Origin: Bradyrhizobium sp. AZCC 1719
GTDB lineage: Bacteria; Pseudomonadota; Alphaproteobacteria; Rhizobiales; Xanthobacteraceae
NCBI RefSeq assembly: GCF_036924525.1
Contig: NZ_JAZHRU010000001.1
Location: 3,129,001 to 3,193,000 of the forward strand
Direction: 5' to 3'
DNA: 64,000 nucleotides
The translations under genes and the position numbers were made by a program. The stretch's first letter is position 1; the number at the start of each line of letters is the position of its first letter. Of this stretch, positions 44,524 to 53,481 are shown in pieces. The notes beneath the pieces were generated by a model. It was not told the DNA's origin. It made no database searches and saw nothing but the letters and a program-made list of their open reading frames with translations.

Positions 44524-44952
44524 ATGAACAAGCAGGCCGTCGTCAGCAAATTCTCTCACGTCAAACCCGGCGATACCGAGTTCAAGGGCGGAGGTCTGCG
44601 CGACTTCTTCCTTTATCGCGATCTCGGCATCGCCGATGCCACCGGCGGGCAGGTGATTTGCCACCTGGTCAAGGCCAACCCCGACTTGCCGCCGGAAGAG
44701 GGTACCGGCTGGCACAAGCACGAATGCGAATTCCAGATCGTGATCATGACCAAGGGCTGGGCGCGCTTCATGTATGAGGACAAGTCAACCCTGGTGCAGG
44801 CGGGCGATGTCGTGCACCCGGGCATCACGCATTACCTGTACGATTACTCGGAGGACATGGAGTACCTCGAGATCGTCAGCCCCGCCGACTTCAAGACCAT
44901 CGACGTGCCGCCTGCCGTCGACAAGGTGCCGCCGCCCACGCCGTGGAGGTGA
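44524..44952 (+). CDS. Cupin-domain protein
   Basis: 142 residues. The cupin core is GTGWHKHECEFQIVIMTKGWARF with a downstream AGDVVHPGITHYLYDY, giving metal-site His and Glu. It is distinct from the cupin at 37455. GGAGGCTTCG precedes the ATG. No partner gene reveals a substrate. Confidence 0.9.
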   Translation: MNKQAVVSKFSHVKPGDTEFKGGGLRDFFLYRDLGIADATGGQVICHLVKANPDLPPEEGTGWHKHECEFQIVIMTKGWARFMYEDKSTLVQAGDVVHPGITHYLYDYSEDMEYLEIVSPADFKTIDVPPAVDKVPPPTPWR

Positions 44953-44956
44953 CCGC

Positions 44957-45094
44957 ATGTCATCCGCCGAGGAATTAACCTTTGTCGTCGGCCGTTGGCT
45001 GCGGCCGATTGCTGTGGTCCTTTATGTGGTGCGCCGGCTCGGATGGCGCCCGACATCTAGCCGTGAACAGGAGCGTACGGCGCTAAATCAGTGA
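44957..45094 (+). CDS. Small ORF with strong ribosome site
   Basis: 45 residues (MSSAEELTFVVGRWLRPIAV, then a Tyr/Val/Arg stretch) and GGAGGTGACC 8 bp upstream. The sequence has a hydrophobic central part. It starts five bases after the cupin stop and may be coupled. No homology pattern is recognised. Confidence 0.4.
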   Translation: MSSAEELTFVVGRWLRPIAVVLYVVRRLGWRPTSSREQERTALNQ

Positions 45095-45177
45095 TTCGGG
45101 CGCGGTTCGTTCCATCGCTGTTCCGAACCTTAAAGTCCCGCGCGCGTCCGTCGCATTTTGACGCAATCTGCGACGGG

Positions 45178-45411
45178 TCAGGGCCTATCCGCGGCGTTTT
45201 CAGATCTCGGCCGCGGCAGTCGCCAACCGACCACGGTTGCCTCGACCATGCCGCCGGTCCTGTCATTGCGCCATTGACCGTCGATCCATCGGCAGGCGAA
45301 CGGCAGTTGATAGGTTCCGCTGTGATCCTCGCAAAGAACTTCCACCGGCAGGTTCGGCGGCGGGTCCCCGTTGCCGTCGAACTGCGCCAGTCGTTTTTCA
45401 CGCGTTGCCAT
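45178..45411 (-). CDS. Small conserved hypothetical protein
   Basis: About 77 residues starting at MATREKRLAQFDGNGDPPPN with Cys and Trp residues in VLCEDHSGTYQLPFACRWIDGQWRND. The Gly-Asn-Gly-Asp motif and two Cys suggest a compact fold; not named. GGAGATT precedes the ATG at the usual distance. A longer upstream frame is rejected. It is opposite the 45606 gene. Confidence 0.6.
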   Translation of the reverse strand: MATREKRLAQFDGNGDPPPNLPVEVLCEDHSGTYQLPFACRWIDGQWRNDRTGGMVEATVVGWRLPRPRSENAADRP

Positions 45412-45605
45412 ACAATCAATCTCCACTGCCGCAGCCGGCAAACACACCGGTTTGAGGTGCGGCGAAATCCATCCACTGTTAACGGGATGAAGCACAACGC
45501 CTGAATGAGGTATCAGTATGGTATCTCTGGGGACAGGGCCCTCCTTCACGCAAATTGCCGTGATAGACGTTCCCCTGCGTGGATGCTTTTGGAACGAGGA
45601 TTTGG

Positions 45606-45980
45606 ATGATTGCTCCGACGCCCAAGATCACGATCGTCGCCATCGCGCTGCTGATGGCTTTGTTGCCGGAAAGCGTCCACGCGCAGGACGTTCCCGGCAT
45701 CGAGATCTGCACCGTCGAAAAAACCATGGAGCGGCGCACCTCATGCCTGCAGAGCAATGTCGACTTCCTGCAGAAGACGATTACAAAACTCACCACCGAT
45801 CATCAGCAGAAGATTGATGCCAGCAACCGGCAGATCGAGGCGCTGAAGAACGCGGTCATTGGCTTGCAGAAGCTGGTCGGCGAGTTGCAGGCGGCGCAGA
45901 ACAAGGCGGCCGAGGATGCGAAGAAGACCGCTGCGCCCACCGCGAAGGATGCGGTGACGCCGAAAGACGGCGCGAGGTAG
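45606..45980 (+). CDS. Exported coiled-coil protein
   Basis: 124 residues. Signal peptide to about SVHAQ, then Cys residues in EICTVEKTMERRTSCLQS followed by a helical coiled-coil (SNVDFLQKTITKLTTDHQQKIDASN and repeating IxALKNAVIGLQKLVGELQAAQ) and an Ala/Lys tail. GAGGA precedes the ATG. The function is unknown; it resembles small periplasmic Lpp-like helical proteins. Confidence 0.7.
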   Translation: MIAPTPKITIVAIALLMALLPESVHAQDVPGIEICTVEKTMERRTSCLQSNVDFLQKTITKLTTDHQQKIDASNRQIEALKNAVIGLQKLVGELQAAQNKAAEDAKKTAAPTAKDAVTPKDGAR

Positions 45981-46006
45981 TTCTACTGCGTCAGAGCACC
46001 TACAAA

Positions 46007-46110
46007 CCCCTCATCCTGAGGAGCCCGCAGAGCGGGCGTCTCCAAGGATGTAGGCCACAGATGGGGCCTCATGGTTCGAGACGCGCTTCGCGCTCCTCAC
46101 CATGAGGGGC
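46007..46110. repeat. Dispersed palindromic repeat (CATCCTGAGGAGC family)
   Basis: Starts CATCCTGAGGAGCCCGCAGA and includes GGTTCGAGACGCGC and TCACCATGAGGGGC. It is related in reverse orientation to the element at 49381. Non-coding. Confidence 0.8.
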
Positions 46111-46136
46111 TTATGACGTAGTAGAGGTAGCTGCCG

Positions 46137-47243
46137 TTACGCCACGCGGTATTGCTCCATGACGGCCTTGTCCGGTTCGTAACCGAGACCCGGCCCCTGC
46201 GGCACCTCCACATCGCCATTGGCATCGACATCGATGCGGCCGCGCCACAAGCAGGCGGCGCGCTTCATGGAGAACACTTCGACAAAGCTCGCGTCGTCGC
46301 GCAGCGACATCAAGTGCAGCGTCGCCAGGAAGCCCGGCCCGAAATACGGCGAATGCGGCGCAAGCCTGACGCCGAATTCGTCGGCCAAGGCAGCTACCTT
46401 CAGATATTCGGTGATGCCGCCGACCTTGATGACGGAAGGTTGCGCATGGCTTACCGCGCCCGCCTTCATCATCTGCCTGAACTGATGAACCGTGCAGGCG
46501 TTCTCTCCAGCCGCAACGTTGAGCGAGCCCTTGCTTCGCACGTCGGCTAGCGTTGCAAAATCTTCCGGCGGCCAGACCGGCTCTTCAAGGAACATCGGCG
46601 CGGCGTCGCGGCAGGAATGCGCGAAGGCGATCGCCTCCCCGCCATTCAGCGGACAATTCAGGTCGACCATCAGCGGAATGCCGGCGCCGATCGCCTGCCG
46701 TGCGGCAAATACCGCAGGTGTGGTGGTCTCATGCAATTTGATCGCCTTGTAGCCCTGCCGCAGCGCGGTCTCGCATTCGCTTGCGATCAGCTCCGGCTTT
46801 CCGATCCGCAGCAGGCTCGCATAGGCGGGAATCCGAGTGCGCCTGGCTTCGCCGATCAGGCGGTGCAACGGCACGCCGTTCGCTTTGGCCGCAAGGTCCC
46901 ACAAGGCGATATCGAGCGCCGATATCGCGAACATCGTAATGCCATAACGGCCGAACAGATGCAGGTTGCGCTGGATCTGTTCCATGAAGGCGGGAATACC
47001 GGCCGCATCGGGAACCTCGAGGCCCTGCGCCTGCGGCGCAATCATTTCCTCGATGGCGGCGGTGCTGGTTCGCGGGCAGACATAGGCGAAGGCATCGCCC
47101 CAGCCGGTAATCCCGGCGTCGGTCGAAACTTCCACCATGACGATTTCCAGCGCCGAGATGGCGGACGCGCCTTGCTTGAAGCTCGCGACGCCAGCGTCAT
47201 AGGGAATACGGATATGGTGCGCCCGGACATTGGTGATCAGCAT
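46137..47243 (-). CDS. Enolase-superfamily enzyme (mandelate racemase/muconate lactonizing)
   Basis: 368 residues. The central barrel carries KLHETTTPAVFAAR, MVDLNCPLN, FLEEPVWPPED and AAGENACTVHQF, giving the metal-binding Asp/Glu/Glu and candidate catalytic Lys. It differs clearly from TarD at 23164 and lacks its VKMKIGG/PHGGHQ pattern. The reaction is unknown: dehydratase or cycloisomerase. It is not in an operon with a transporter. Confidence 0.86.
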   Translation of the reverse strand: MLITNVRAHHIRIPYDAGVASFKQGASAISALEIVMVEVSTDAGITGWGDAFAYVCPRTSTAAIEEMIAPQAQGLEVPDAAGIPAFMEQIQRNLHLFGRYGITMFAISALDIALWDLAAKANGVPLHRLIGEARRTRIPAYASLLRIGKPELIASECETALRQGYKAIKLHETTTPAVFAARQAIGAGIPLMVDLNCPLNGGEAIAFAHSCRDAAPMFLEEPVWPPEDFATLADVRSKGSLNVAAGENACTVHQFRQMMKAGAVSHAQPSVIKVGGITEYLKVAALADEFGVRLAPHSPYFGPGFLATLHLMSLRDDASFVEVFSMKRAACLWRGRIDVDANGDVEVPQGPGLGYEPDKAVMEQYRVA

Positions 47244-47361
47244 GGTACCCTCCGAAAGCGTTCCCTACCTTGTCAGTGGCACGATCGAAGAGCAAGGACT
47301 GTCAAATCAAGCGCGGCGCAATCGCCGATAATACGAACGCTTCGCATGAAAGCTGTGAGCC

Positions 47362-48195
47362 ATGAATCCAGCCCAGAAAGCGCTCTGGTACATCGAAAGC
47401 CATCTCGCCGACCCGTTGACGCTCGATGAGATCGCTAACATTGCCGGCGTCTCGCGTTTTCATCTGGTGCGGGCGTTTGCCGCCGCGACCGGCGTTTCGG
47501 TCATGCGTTATGTGCGCGCCCGCAGGCTGACCAAGGCGGCGCAGGCACTCGCCGCCGGCGCGCCCGACATTCTCAGCCTCGCGCTGGATTCGGATTACAG
47601 CTCTCACGAAGCTTTCACCCGCGCGTTCCGCGACCATTTCGGCGTAACGCCCGAAGCGGTCCGCGCCACAACGTGCCTCGATCATCTCAAGCTTCAGGAG
47701 CCCATCATGATGGATTCAACCCTGCTCGATACTCTCAAGCCGCCGCGTTTCGAAACTTCCAAGCCCTTGCTGATCGCCGGCATCAGCGAACGCTGCACGC
47801 ATGAGAACGGCGGCGCCGGCATTCCGAACCAGTGGCAGAAGTTTCACCAGACAGTCGACGCCATCCCGAATAGGGTCGGCAAGGTAGCCTATGGCGTCTG
47901 CTGCAATGGCGACGATTCCGGCTTCGATTACATTGCCGGCGTCGAGGTGGCCGACTTCTCCGACCTGCCGCGCGAGTTCGCCCGCGTGCGGATTCCGGAG
48001 CAGAAGTATGCGGTGTTCACCCACTCAGAGCACATCTCGACCATTCGCCGCACCGTCAACACGATCTGGAATCACTGGCTGCCGGCATCGGGCATGAAGG
48101 CGGCAGATGCGCCGAGCTTCGAGCGCTACGACGAGAATTTCGATCCCGCCACCGGCAATGGCGGGCTGGAGATCTGGATTCCGGTCAAGGAGTAG
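47362..48195 (+). CDS. AraC-type regulator with GyrI-like effector domain
   Basis: 277 residues. The N-terminal AraC HTH is at about 6-100 (ISHLADPLTLDEIANIAGVSRFHLVRAF; SREAFTRAFRDHFGVTPEAVR-like). The C-terminal half has the GyrI-like/SOUL-type effector domain (YFDSAGV-like YAGVEVADFSDLPREFARVRIP, AVFTHSEHISTI, YDENFDPATGNGGLEIWIPV). It is a Rob/SoxS-like AraC. It starts divergent from the enolase-family gene (118 bp gap) and may control it. Confidence 0.9.
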   Translation: MNPAQKALWYIESHLADPLTLDEIANIAGVSRFHLVRAFAAATGVSVMRYVRARRLTKAAQALAAGAPDILSLALDSDYSSHEAFTRAFRDHFGVTPEAVRATTCLDHLKLQEPIMMDSTLLDTLKPPRFETSKPLLIAGISERCTHENGGAGIPNQWQKFHQTVDAIPNRVGKVAYGVCCNGDDSGFDYIAGVEVADFSDLPREFARVRIPEQKYAVFTHSEHISTIRRTVNTIWNHWLPASGMKAADAPSFERYDENFDPATGNGGLEIWIPVKE

Positions 48196-48344
48196 CGTCT
48201 CCGCAATGCTGCCCTGCGCCGCTTCATTGCCGGTGATTGCTTGGCAAGCCAAACCGACTTTGCCATAACAGCCGCAACGAATTATTGCGCGTGCGGGGCC
48301 GAGCCAAAAATCCGCCTGCAGCCAAAAGCAAGCCGGGAGGATTC

Positions 48345-49271
48345 ATGGCCGATATCCGCGTTCTCGCCACCGATCTGGAGTTTCCGGAAGGCCCGGTCGT
48401 CATGCCGGACGGATCGGTGGTGCTGGTCGAAATCCGCGGCAAGCGGCTGACGCGGGTTTATCCTGACGGGCGCAAGGAGGTCGTCGCGCAAATTCCCGGT
48501 GGCCCCAATGGCGCCGCGCTCGGCCCCGACGGCAAGATGTACCTCTGCAACAACGGCGGCTTTAGCTGGATTCCGACCGGCAAGATGATCATGCCGGGGC
48601 CGCAGCCCGATGATTATCAGGGCGGCTCGATCCAGCGCGTGGATCTGCAGAGCGGCAAGGTCGAGACCGTCGTCACCAAATGCGGCGAGCACGCACTGCG
48701 GGGGCCCAACGACCTCGTGTTCGACAAGCACGGCGGCCTCTGGTTCTCCGATCTCGGCAAGCGCCGCGCCCGCGAGATGGATGTCGGCGGGTTCTATTAT
48801 CTCAAGCCGGGCATGACGGAGATCGTCGAGGTCGTGCACGGCGTGCTGCCCGCCAACGGCATCGGCCTATCGCCGGACGAGAAGACCGTGTACATCGCGG
48901 AGACGCCGACCGCGCGGCTGTGGGCCTATGAGGTCTCCGAGCCCGGCACCATCAAGCCGCGCGACGTGATCTATCGCGGCGAGCGCGGCAAGCCGATCGC
49001 AGGGCTGGGCGGCTACCAGATGTTCGACTCGATGGCGGTGGAGGCCAACGGCAATGTCTGCGTGGCGACGCTGGTGTCGGGCTGCATCTCGGTGATCGCG
49101 CCCGACGGCACGCTGGTCGAGCAGGTGCCGACGGGCGACCGCGTCACCACCAATATCGCATTCGGCGGGCCGGAATTGAAGACGGCGTACATCACGCTGT
49201 CGGGCAAAGGCGAATTGATTGCGATGGACTGGGCGCGGCCGGGACTGGCGCTGAACTTTTTGAACAAGTGA
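48345..49271 (+). CDS. SMP-30/gluconolactonase family protein
   Basis: 308 residues. The beta-propeller metal ligands are visible: Glu in FPEGPVV, Asn in GPNDLVFD, Asn in PANGIGLSPDEK and Asp in QMFDSMAVEANGN. GGGAGGATT precedes the ATG. It probably hydrolyses a sugar or hydroxy-acid lactone. It is plus strand, downstream of the AraC regulator, though the AraC gene is 149 bp away. Confidence 0.9.
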   Translation: MADIRVLATDLEFPEGPVVMPDGSVVLVEIRGKRLTRVYPDGRKEVVAQIPGGPNGAALGPDGKMYLCNNGGFSWIPTGKMIMPGPQPDDYQGGSIQRVDLQSGKVETVVTKCGEHALRGPNDLVFDKHGGLWFSDLGKRRAREMDVGGFYYLKPGMTEIVEVVHGVLPANGIGLSPDEKTVYIAETPTARLWAYEVSEPGTIKPRDVIYRGERGKPIAGLGGYQMFDSMAVEANGNVCVATLVSGCISVIAPDGTLVEQVPTGDRVTTNIAFGGPELKTAYITLSGKGELIAMDWARPGLALNFLNK

Positions 49272-49283
49272 CGATTGCGCGAT

Positions 49284-49375
49284 AGCGCAATCGTCATTCC
49301 GGGGCGATGCGAAGCATCGAACCCGGAATCTCGAGATTCCGGGTCTGGTGCTAGCGCACCATCCCGGAATGACGA
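49284..49375. repeat. Dispersed palindromic repeat (CCGGAATGAC family)
   Basis: GATAGCGCAATCGTCATTCC, GATGCGAAGCATCGA and CCGGAATCTCGAGATTCCGG palindromes, ending CCCGGAATGACG. It is the clearest copy of its family. Confidence 0.85.
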
Positions 49376-49380
49376 AGTGA

Positions 49381-49482
49381 TCCCTCATGGTGAGGAGCGC
49401 GAAGCGCGTCTCGAACCATGAGGCCACAGACGGAGCCTTCATCCTTCGAGACGCCGCTTTGCGGCTCCTCAGGATGAGGAGA
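49381..49482. repeat. Dispersed palindromic repeat (CATCCTGAGGAGC family)
   Basis: CCTCATGGTGAGGAGCGCGA, GTCTCGAACCATGAGG and CCTTCGAGACGCCGC, ending CTCAGGATGAGG. It is the reverse-orientation relative of the element at 46007 and directly abuts the previous repeat. Confidence 0.85.
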
Positions 49483-49495
49483 GGGAGTATTTGAA

Positions 49496-50089
49496 ATGAC
49501 CTTTCTTGAACCGGTTGCCCTTAGCGGCGAGCACGCGCGGCTGGAGCCGTTGTCGCATGATCACATCGATGGCCTGGTGGAAGCGGTGAGGGACGGCGAG
49601 CTGTGGAAGCTCTGGTACACCTTCATTCCGACCGCCGAAAACATGAAAACGGAAATCGATCGCCGGCTCGGCCTGTTTGCGGCGGGATCGATGCTGCCGT
49701 TCACGGTCTATGACGCCGCGGGCAAGATCGCGGGCATGACGACCTACATGAACGTCGATGCCGCCAACCGCCGCGTCGAGATCGGCTCGACCTGGTACGC
49801 CAAGCGCGTGCAGCGCAGCGCGCTCAATACGCAGTGCAAATTGCTGCTGCTGACGCACGCGTTCGAGAAGTTGAATTGCATTGCAGTGGAGTTCCGCACC
49901 CATTTCTTCAATCACCAGAGCCGGCGCGGCATCGAGCGGCTGGGCGCCAAGCTGGACGGCATCCTGCGCAGCCATCAGATCGCGCCGAACGGGACATTGC
50001 GCGACACGGTGGTTTACAGCATCATTGCCAGCGAATGGCCGACGGTGAAGGCGCATCTCACCTATCAACTCAACGATAAGCCGCGGTAA
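49496..50089 (+). CDS. GNAT family N-acetyltransferase
   Basis: 197 residues. It shows MTFLEPVALSGEHARLEPLS and WYAKRVQRSALNTQCKLLLLTHAFEKLNCIAVEFRTHFFNHQSRRGIERLGAKLDGILR, the RimJ-type pattern. It may acetylate a ribosomal protein or a small molecule. The next gene starts 23 bp downstream. Confidence 0.9.
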   Translation: MTFLEPVALSGEHARLEPLSHDHIDGLVEAVRDGELWKLWYTFIPTAENMKTEIDRRLGLFAAGSMLPFTVYDAAGKIAGMTTYMNVDAANRRVEIGSTWYAKRVQRSALNTQCKLLLLTHAFEKLNCIAVEFRTHFFNHQSRRGIERLGAKLDGILRSHQIAPNGTLRDTVVYSIIASEWPTVKAHLTYQLNDKPR

Positions 50090-50112
50090 CAAGCCGCGCC
50101 AGAAAAGAGACG

Positions 50113-51756
50113 ATGGAAACGTTCGATTATGTGATTATCGGCGCGGGCTCCGCAGGCAGCGTGCTCGCCAACCGGCTCAGCGAAGATTCTTCCAGCCGCG
50201 TCTGCGTGCTCGAAGCGGGTGGCAAGGACTGGCATCCCTACATCCATCTGCCCGCCGGCTTCATCAAGACGTTCCACATGAAGAGCGTCAACTGGGCCTA
50301 CAGCCAAGAGCCGGGGCCGTGGACCGGCGGGCGCAGCATCTACGCGCCGCGCGGCAAGACGCTGGGCGGATCATCCTCGATCAACGGCCATATCTACAAC
50401 CGCGGCCAGCGCCAGGATTTCGACACCTGGGCGCAGCTTGGCAATCGCGGCTGGGGCTATCCGGACATACTGCCGTATTTCAAGCGGCTGGAGCGGCGGG
50501 TCGGCGAGGGCGACGAGACCTATCGCGGCCGTGACGGCAGTCTCATCGTCACCACGATGGATTGGCAGGATCCGCTGTGCGAGGCGTTCATGGAAGGCGC
50601 CGTCAGCCTCGGCATCCCCAAAAATCCCGATTACAACGGCGCGATCCAGGAGGGCGTCTCCTACTGCCAGCGCACCATCCAGAACGGCCTGCGCATGAGC
50701 GCCGCGAAGGCGTTCCTGCATCCGGCGCGGAAGCGGGGCAATGTGGATGTGCGGACGCACGCCCATGTCACCAACCTCATTTTCGAGGGCAAGCGCGCGG
50801 TCGGCGTGCGTTATCTCCGGGGCGGCAAGGGCGGCACGCCCGTCGAGGTGCGCGCCAACAAGGAAGTCATTCTTTCCGGCGGCGCCTATAACTCGCCGCA
50901 GGTGCTGCAATTGTCCGGCGTCGGCTCGCCCGAACTGCTGCAGTCGCACGGCATCGAGGTCCGTCACGCGCTGCCCGGCGTCGGCGAAGGCCTGCAGGAT
51001 CATTACGCGCCGCGCTCGGTCGCACGCGTCAAGAACATCAAGACCATCAATGAACTCAGGCGCGGCCTGAGCCTGTGGGTCGAGGCGCTGAAATGGGCGA
51101 CGACGCGGCGCGGGTTGCTGTCGCTGTCGCCGACCATGGTCTATTGCTTCTGGCACTCCGGCGAGACCACCGAAAGCTCCGACCTGCAGCTCACCTTTAC
51201 ACCGGCGAGCTACAAGGAGGGCGTGCAGGGCCAGCTCGAGGACGAGCCCGGCATGACGGTTGCCTCATGGCAGCAGCGCCCGGAGAGCCGCGGCTATGTC
51301 CGCATCCGCTCCGCCGATCCGTTCGCGCCACCGATCATCCAGACCAATTATCTGGTGGAAGAGATCGACCGCCGCGTCGTCGTCGCCGGCATGAAACTGG
51401 CGCGCCGGTTGCTCGCTTCAAAGCCGCTCGCGCCATACTACGCCTATGAGGATTTCCCGGGGCCGAAGGTGCAGAGCGACGACGAATTTTTGGCCGCCGC
51501 CACCGAGCGCGGCACCACCACGTTCCATCCCGGCTGCACCTGCCGCATGGGGCCGGCGGATACCAAATGGGCCGTGGTCGACGACCAGTTGCGCGTGCAC
51601 GGCCTGCAGGGCTTGCGCGTCGTCGACGCCTCGATCATGCCGCGGATGATCTCGGCCAATCTCAACGCCTCGACCTTGATGATCGCCGACAAGGCCTCCG
51701 ACATGATCCGCGGCAAGACGGCGCTGGAAGCCGTGAGGTTTCCGGTGCAGGTCTAG
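50113..51756 (+). CDS. GMC family flavin oxidoreductase (choline dehydrogenase-like)
   Basis: 547 residues. The FAD site is VIIGAGSAGSVLANRLSED, then GGSSSINGHIYNRGQ and the C-terminal FHPGCTCRMGP with catalytic His, and NLNASTLMIADKASDMI. It oxidises an alcohol or choline to aldehyde. No betaine aldehyde dehydrogenase or betI is adjacent, so the substrate is not fixed. It follows the GNAT gene after 23 bp. Confidence 0.93.
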   Translation: METFDYVIIGAGSAGSVLANRLSEDSSSRVCVLEAGGKDWHPYIHLPAGFIKTFHMKSVNWAYSQEPGPWTGGRSIYAPRGKTLGGSSSINGHIYNRGQRQDFDTWAQLGNRGWGYPDILPYFKRLERRVGEGDETYRGRDGSLIVTTMDWQDPLCEAFMEGAVSLGIPKNPDYNGAIQEGVSYCQRTIQNGLRMSAAKAFLHPARKRGNVDVRTHAHVTNLIFEGKRAVGVRYLRGGKGGTPVEVRANKEVILSGGAYNSPQVLQLSGVGSPELLQSHGIEVRHALPGVGEGLQDHYAPRSVARVKNIKTINELRRGLSLWVEALKWATTRRGLLSLSPTMVYCFWHSGETTESSDLQLTFTPASYKEGVQGQLEDEPGMTVASWQQRPESRGYVRIRSADPFAPPIIQTNYLVEEIDRRVVVAGMKLARRLLASKPLAPYYAYEDFPGPKVQSDDEFLAAATERGTTTFHPGCTCRMGPADTKWAVVDDQLRVHGLQGLRVVDASIMPRMISANLNASTLMIADKASDMIRGKTALEAVRFPVQV

Positions 51757-51963
51757 GCCGTGATGAGATTAGGTACTGGATGTGAGAGTTGAGACGCCTA
51801 AGCAGAAGTTAGTCCGGCCAGCCGGCGCAAGGATCAAAAAGAGCCTTACGTTGAGTCCGTATTGGGGCAATCGGAACGGACGCTTCTGGCCAAAGCGGAC
51901 AGGCCTCGCGTATGGGTCCTCGCTAAAAATCCGATAATGTCATTCGGCGCGCTGATCTCGCTT

Positions 51964-52356
51964 TTATTGCGCTATGCCCGCCACTGCTTCGATCTCGACA
52001 CGAAAGCCGTAGTGCAACGTCGGGACGGGGACGACCGCGCGGGCCGGTCGGACGGCGCCGATCCATTCGGAATAGATGCTGTCGAAGACCGGCCAGTCAT
52101 TGATGTCCGTGACGTAGACGCGAACATGAATGAGCTTGTCGACAGCGCTGTTTGCCGCCTCCAAGGCCGTCGCGAGATTGGCCAATGCTTGACGCACTTG
52201 GGTCTGAAAGTCCTTGTCAGCAAGCCTCGCACCGTTGGCGGAGATCGGCAATTGTCCAGACACAAAAACAAAAGCACCAGCTCTCACAGCATGACTGTAG
52301 TGCCCACCGGGAGCCGCCATTCCGTGAGGTTCCAGGTAGTCAATGTCACCAGCCAT
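51964..52356 (-). CDS. RidA family enamine/imine deaminase
   Basis: About 130 residues from the ATG at 52356 (MAGDIDYLEPHGMAAPGGHY). RidA-type features: AFVFVSGQLPI, KDFQTQVRQALANLATALEAANS, VDKLIHVRVYVTDI and RARAVVPVPTLHYGFRVEIEAVA, with the Arg for the carboxylate. It hydrolyses reactive enamines such as 2-aminoacrylate. GGCGGAGG precedes the ATG, inside the upstream gene. It overlaps the D-serine dehydratase-like gene by 11 bp, which fits because PLP dehydratases release 2-aminoacrylate. Confidence 0.93.
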   Translation of the reverse strand: MAGDIDYLEPHGMAAPGGHYSHAVRAGAFVFVSGQLPISANGARLADKDFQTQVRQALANLATALEAANSAVDKLIHVRVYVTDINDWPVFDSIYSEWIGAVRPARAVVPVPTLHYGFRVEIEAVAGIAQ

Positions 52357-53479
52357 TAAACCTCCGCCATGTTTCAATGCCGTTGTCCGTGGCGGCGTGA
52401 TATTCGGAGAATTGCGCTCCGGTTGCACAGGCGTGATTCGGGAGTATTCGAAGTCGTGTGCCAATCGGGAAGCGATTTTCAAGAGAGATGAGACGTCCGT
52501 TCGTCGCGGCGAGGATCCCATGTTCCTGATTTGCCGCGATCATGACCAAGTCTCCCTTGAGCGGGTGCCCCGCTAAGTCGCATGCGATCCCGTATCCGTA
52601 ATCATGGCGCTGACGAGCAGTGCCGCGGTCTCGGCTCATCGCCATCCATCCGGCATCGACGATGATCCAGCCTTTTTCCGACTGATGGCCGACCACGGTC
52701 GTCAGCACAGAAAGCGCAATATCGTCGATCGCGCAGACGCCGACATTCGTCATGAACAGGTCGAAGAACACATACACGCCGCATCGCACTTCCGTAACGC
52801 CGTCCAAGGCGCGGGCGGACAGTGCTGTCGGGGTCGATCCGACGCTCACTATCGGGCAGGGAAGGCCGGCAGCGCGAAGCCGTTCGGCCGCGCGTACGCT
52901 CAAGGCACGCTCCTGCTCCGCCAAGTGCTCCAAGGCCTCGGGATCGTCGAGTTCATAGGAATTTCCGGCATGAGTCAGCACGCCGCAAAGTGTGGCGCCA
53001 CCGGTGTGAAGAATGCGACCGATCTCGATGAGACGCTCATCCTCGGGGCCCACACCTGAGCGGTGCCCGTCAGTGTCGACTTCGATCAGGACTTCGAAAG
53101 GATCGCGATACGACTGCGCCTCGACGATTGCTTGCGCAGCCTCGACCGAGTCGACCAGAATTTTGAGACGGCAGCCCTGATCACGCAGTCCTTGGGCTCG
53201 GCTGAGTCTGTGCGGAGCGATGCAGACCGCGTAGAGAATGTCGTCGTAGCCCGCGGCAAAAAACTCCTCGGCTTCACGCAGGGTCGAGACGGTGATGCCG
53301 TTCGCGCCTGCGGCGCGTTGCCTGTCGGCAACAGCGGCACATTTGGTCGTCTTGACGTGGGGACGGAAACTGACGCCCAAGGCGCTCATCCGGTCCTGCA
53401 TGCGGCCGATGTTACGCTGCGTGCGCGCGACGTCGATGACGGCAGCGGGCGTTTCGATATCCGAGAGAGATGTGGTCAT
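52346..53479 (-). CDS. D-serine dehydratase / D-threonine aldolase-like PLP enzyme
   Basis: 377 residues, alanine-racemase N-terminal fold. The PLP Lys is K43 in FRPHVKTTK. The C-terminal zinc-type site shows H349 and C351 (LPNHACAT), typical of DSD1-type D-serine dehydratase and D-threonine aldolase. Other blocks are EVLIEVDTDGHRSGV and FVFFDLFMTN-like. It removes ammonia from D-serine/D-threonine or cleaves the aldol; which of these cannot be decided by eye. RidA follows. Confidence 0.9.
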   Translation of the reverse strand: MTTSLSDIETPAAVIDVARTQRNIGRMQDRMSALGVSFRPHVKTTKCAAVADRQRAAGANGITVSTLREAEEFFAAGYDDILYAVCIAPHRLSRAQGLRDQGCRLKILVDSVEAAQAIVEAQSYRDPFEVLIEVDTDGHRSGVGPEDERLIEIGRILHTGGATLCGVLTHAGNSYELDDPEALEHLAEQERALSVRAAERLRAAGLPCPIVSVGSTPTALSARALDGVTEVRCGVYVFFDLFMTNVGVCAIDDIALSVLTTVVGHQSEKGWIIVDAGWMAMSRDRGTARQRHDYGYGIACDLAGHPLKGDLVMIAANQEHGILAATNGRLISLENRFPIGTRLRILPNHACATGAQFSEYHAATDNGIETWRRFNGW

Positions 53480-53481
53480 GC

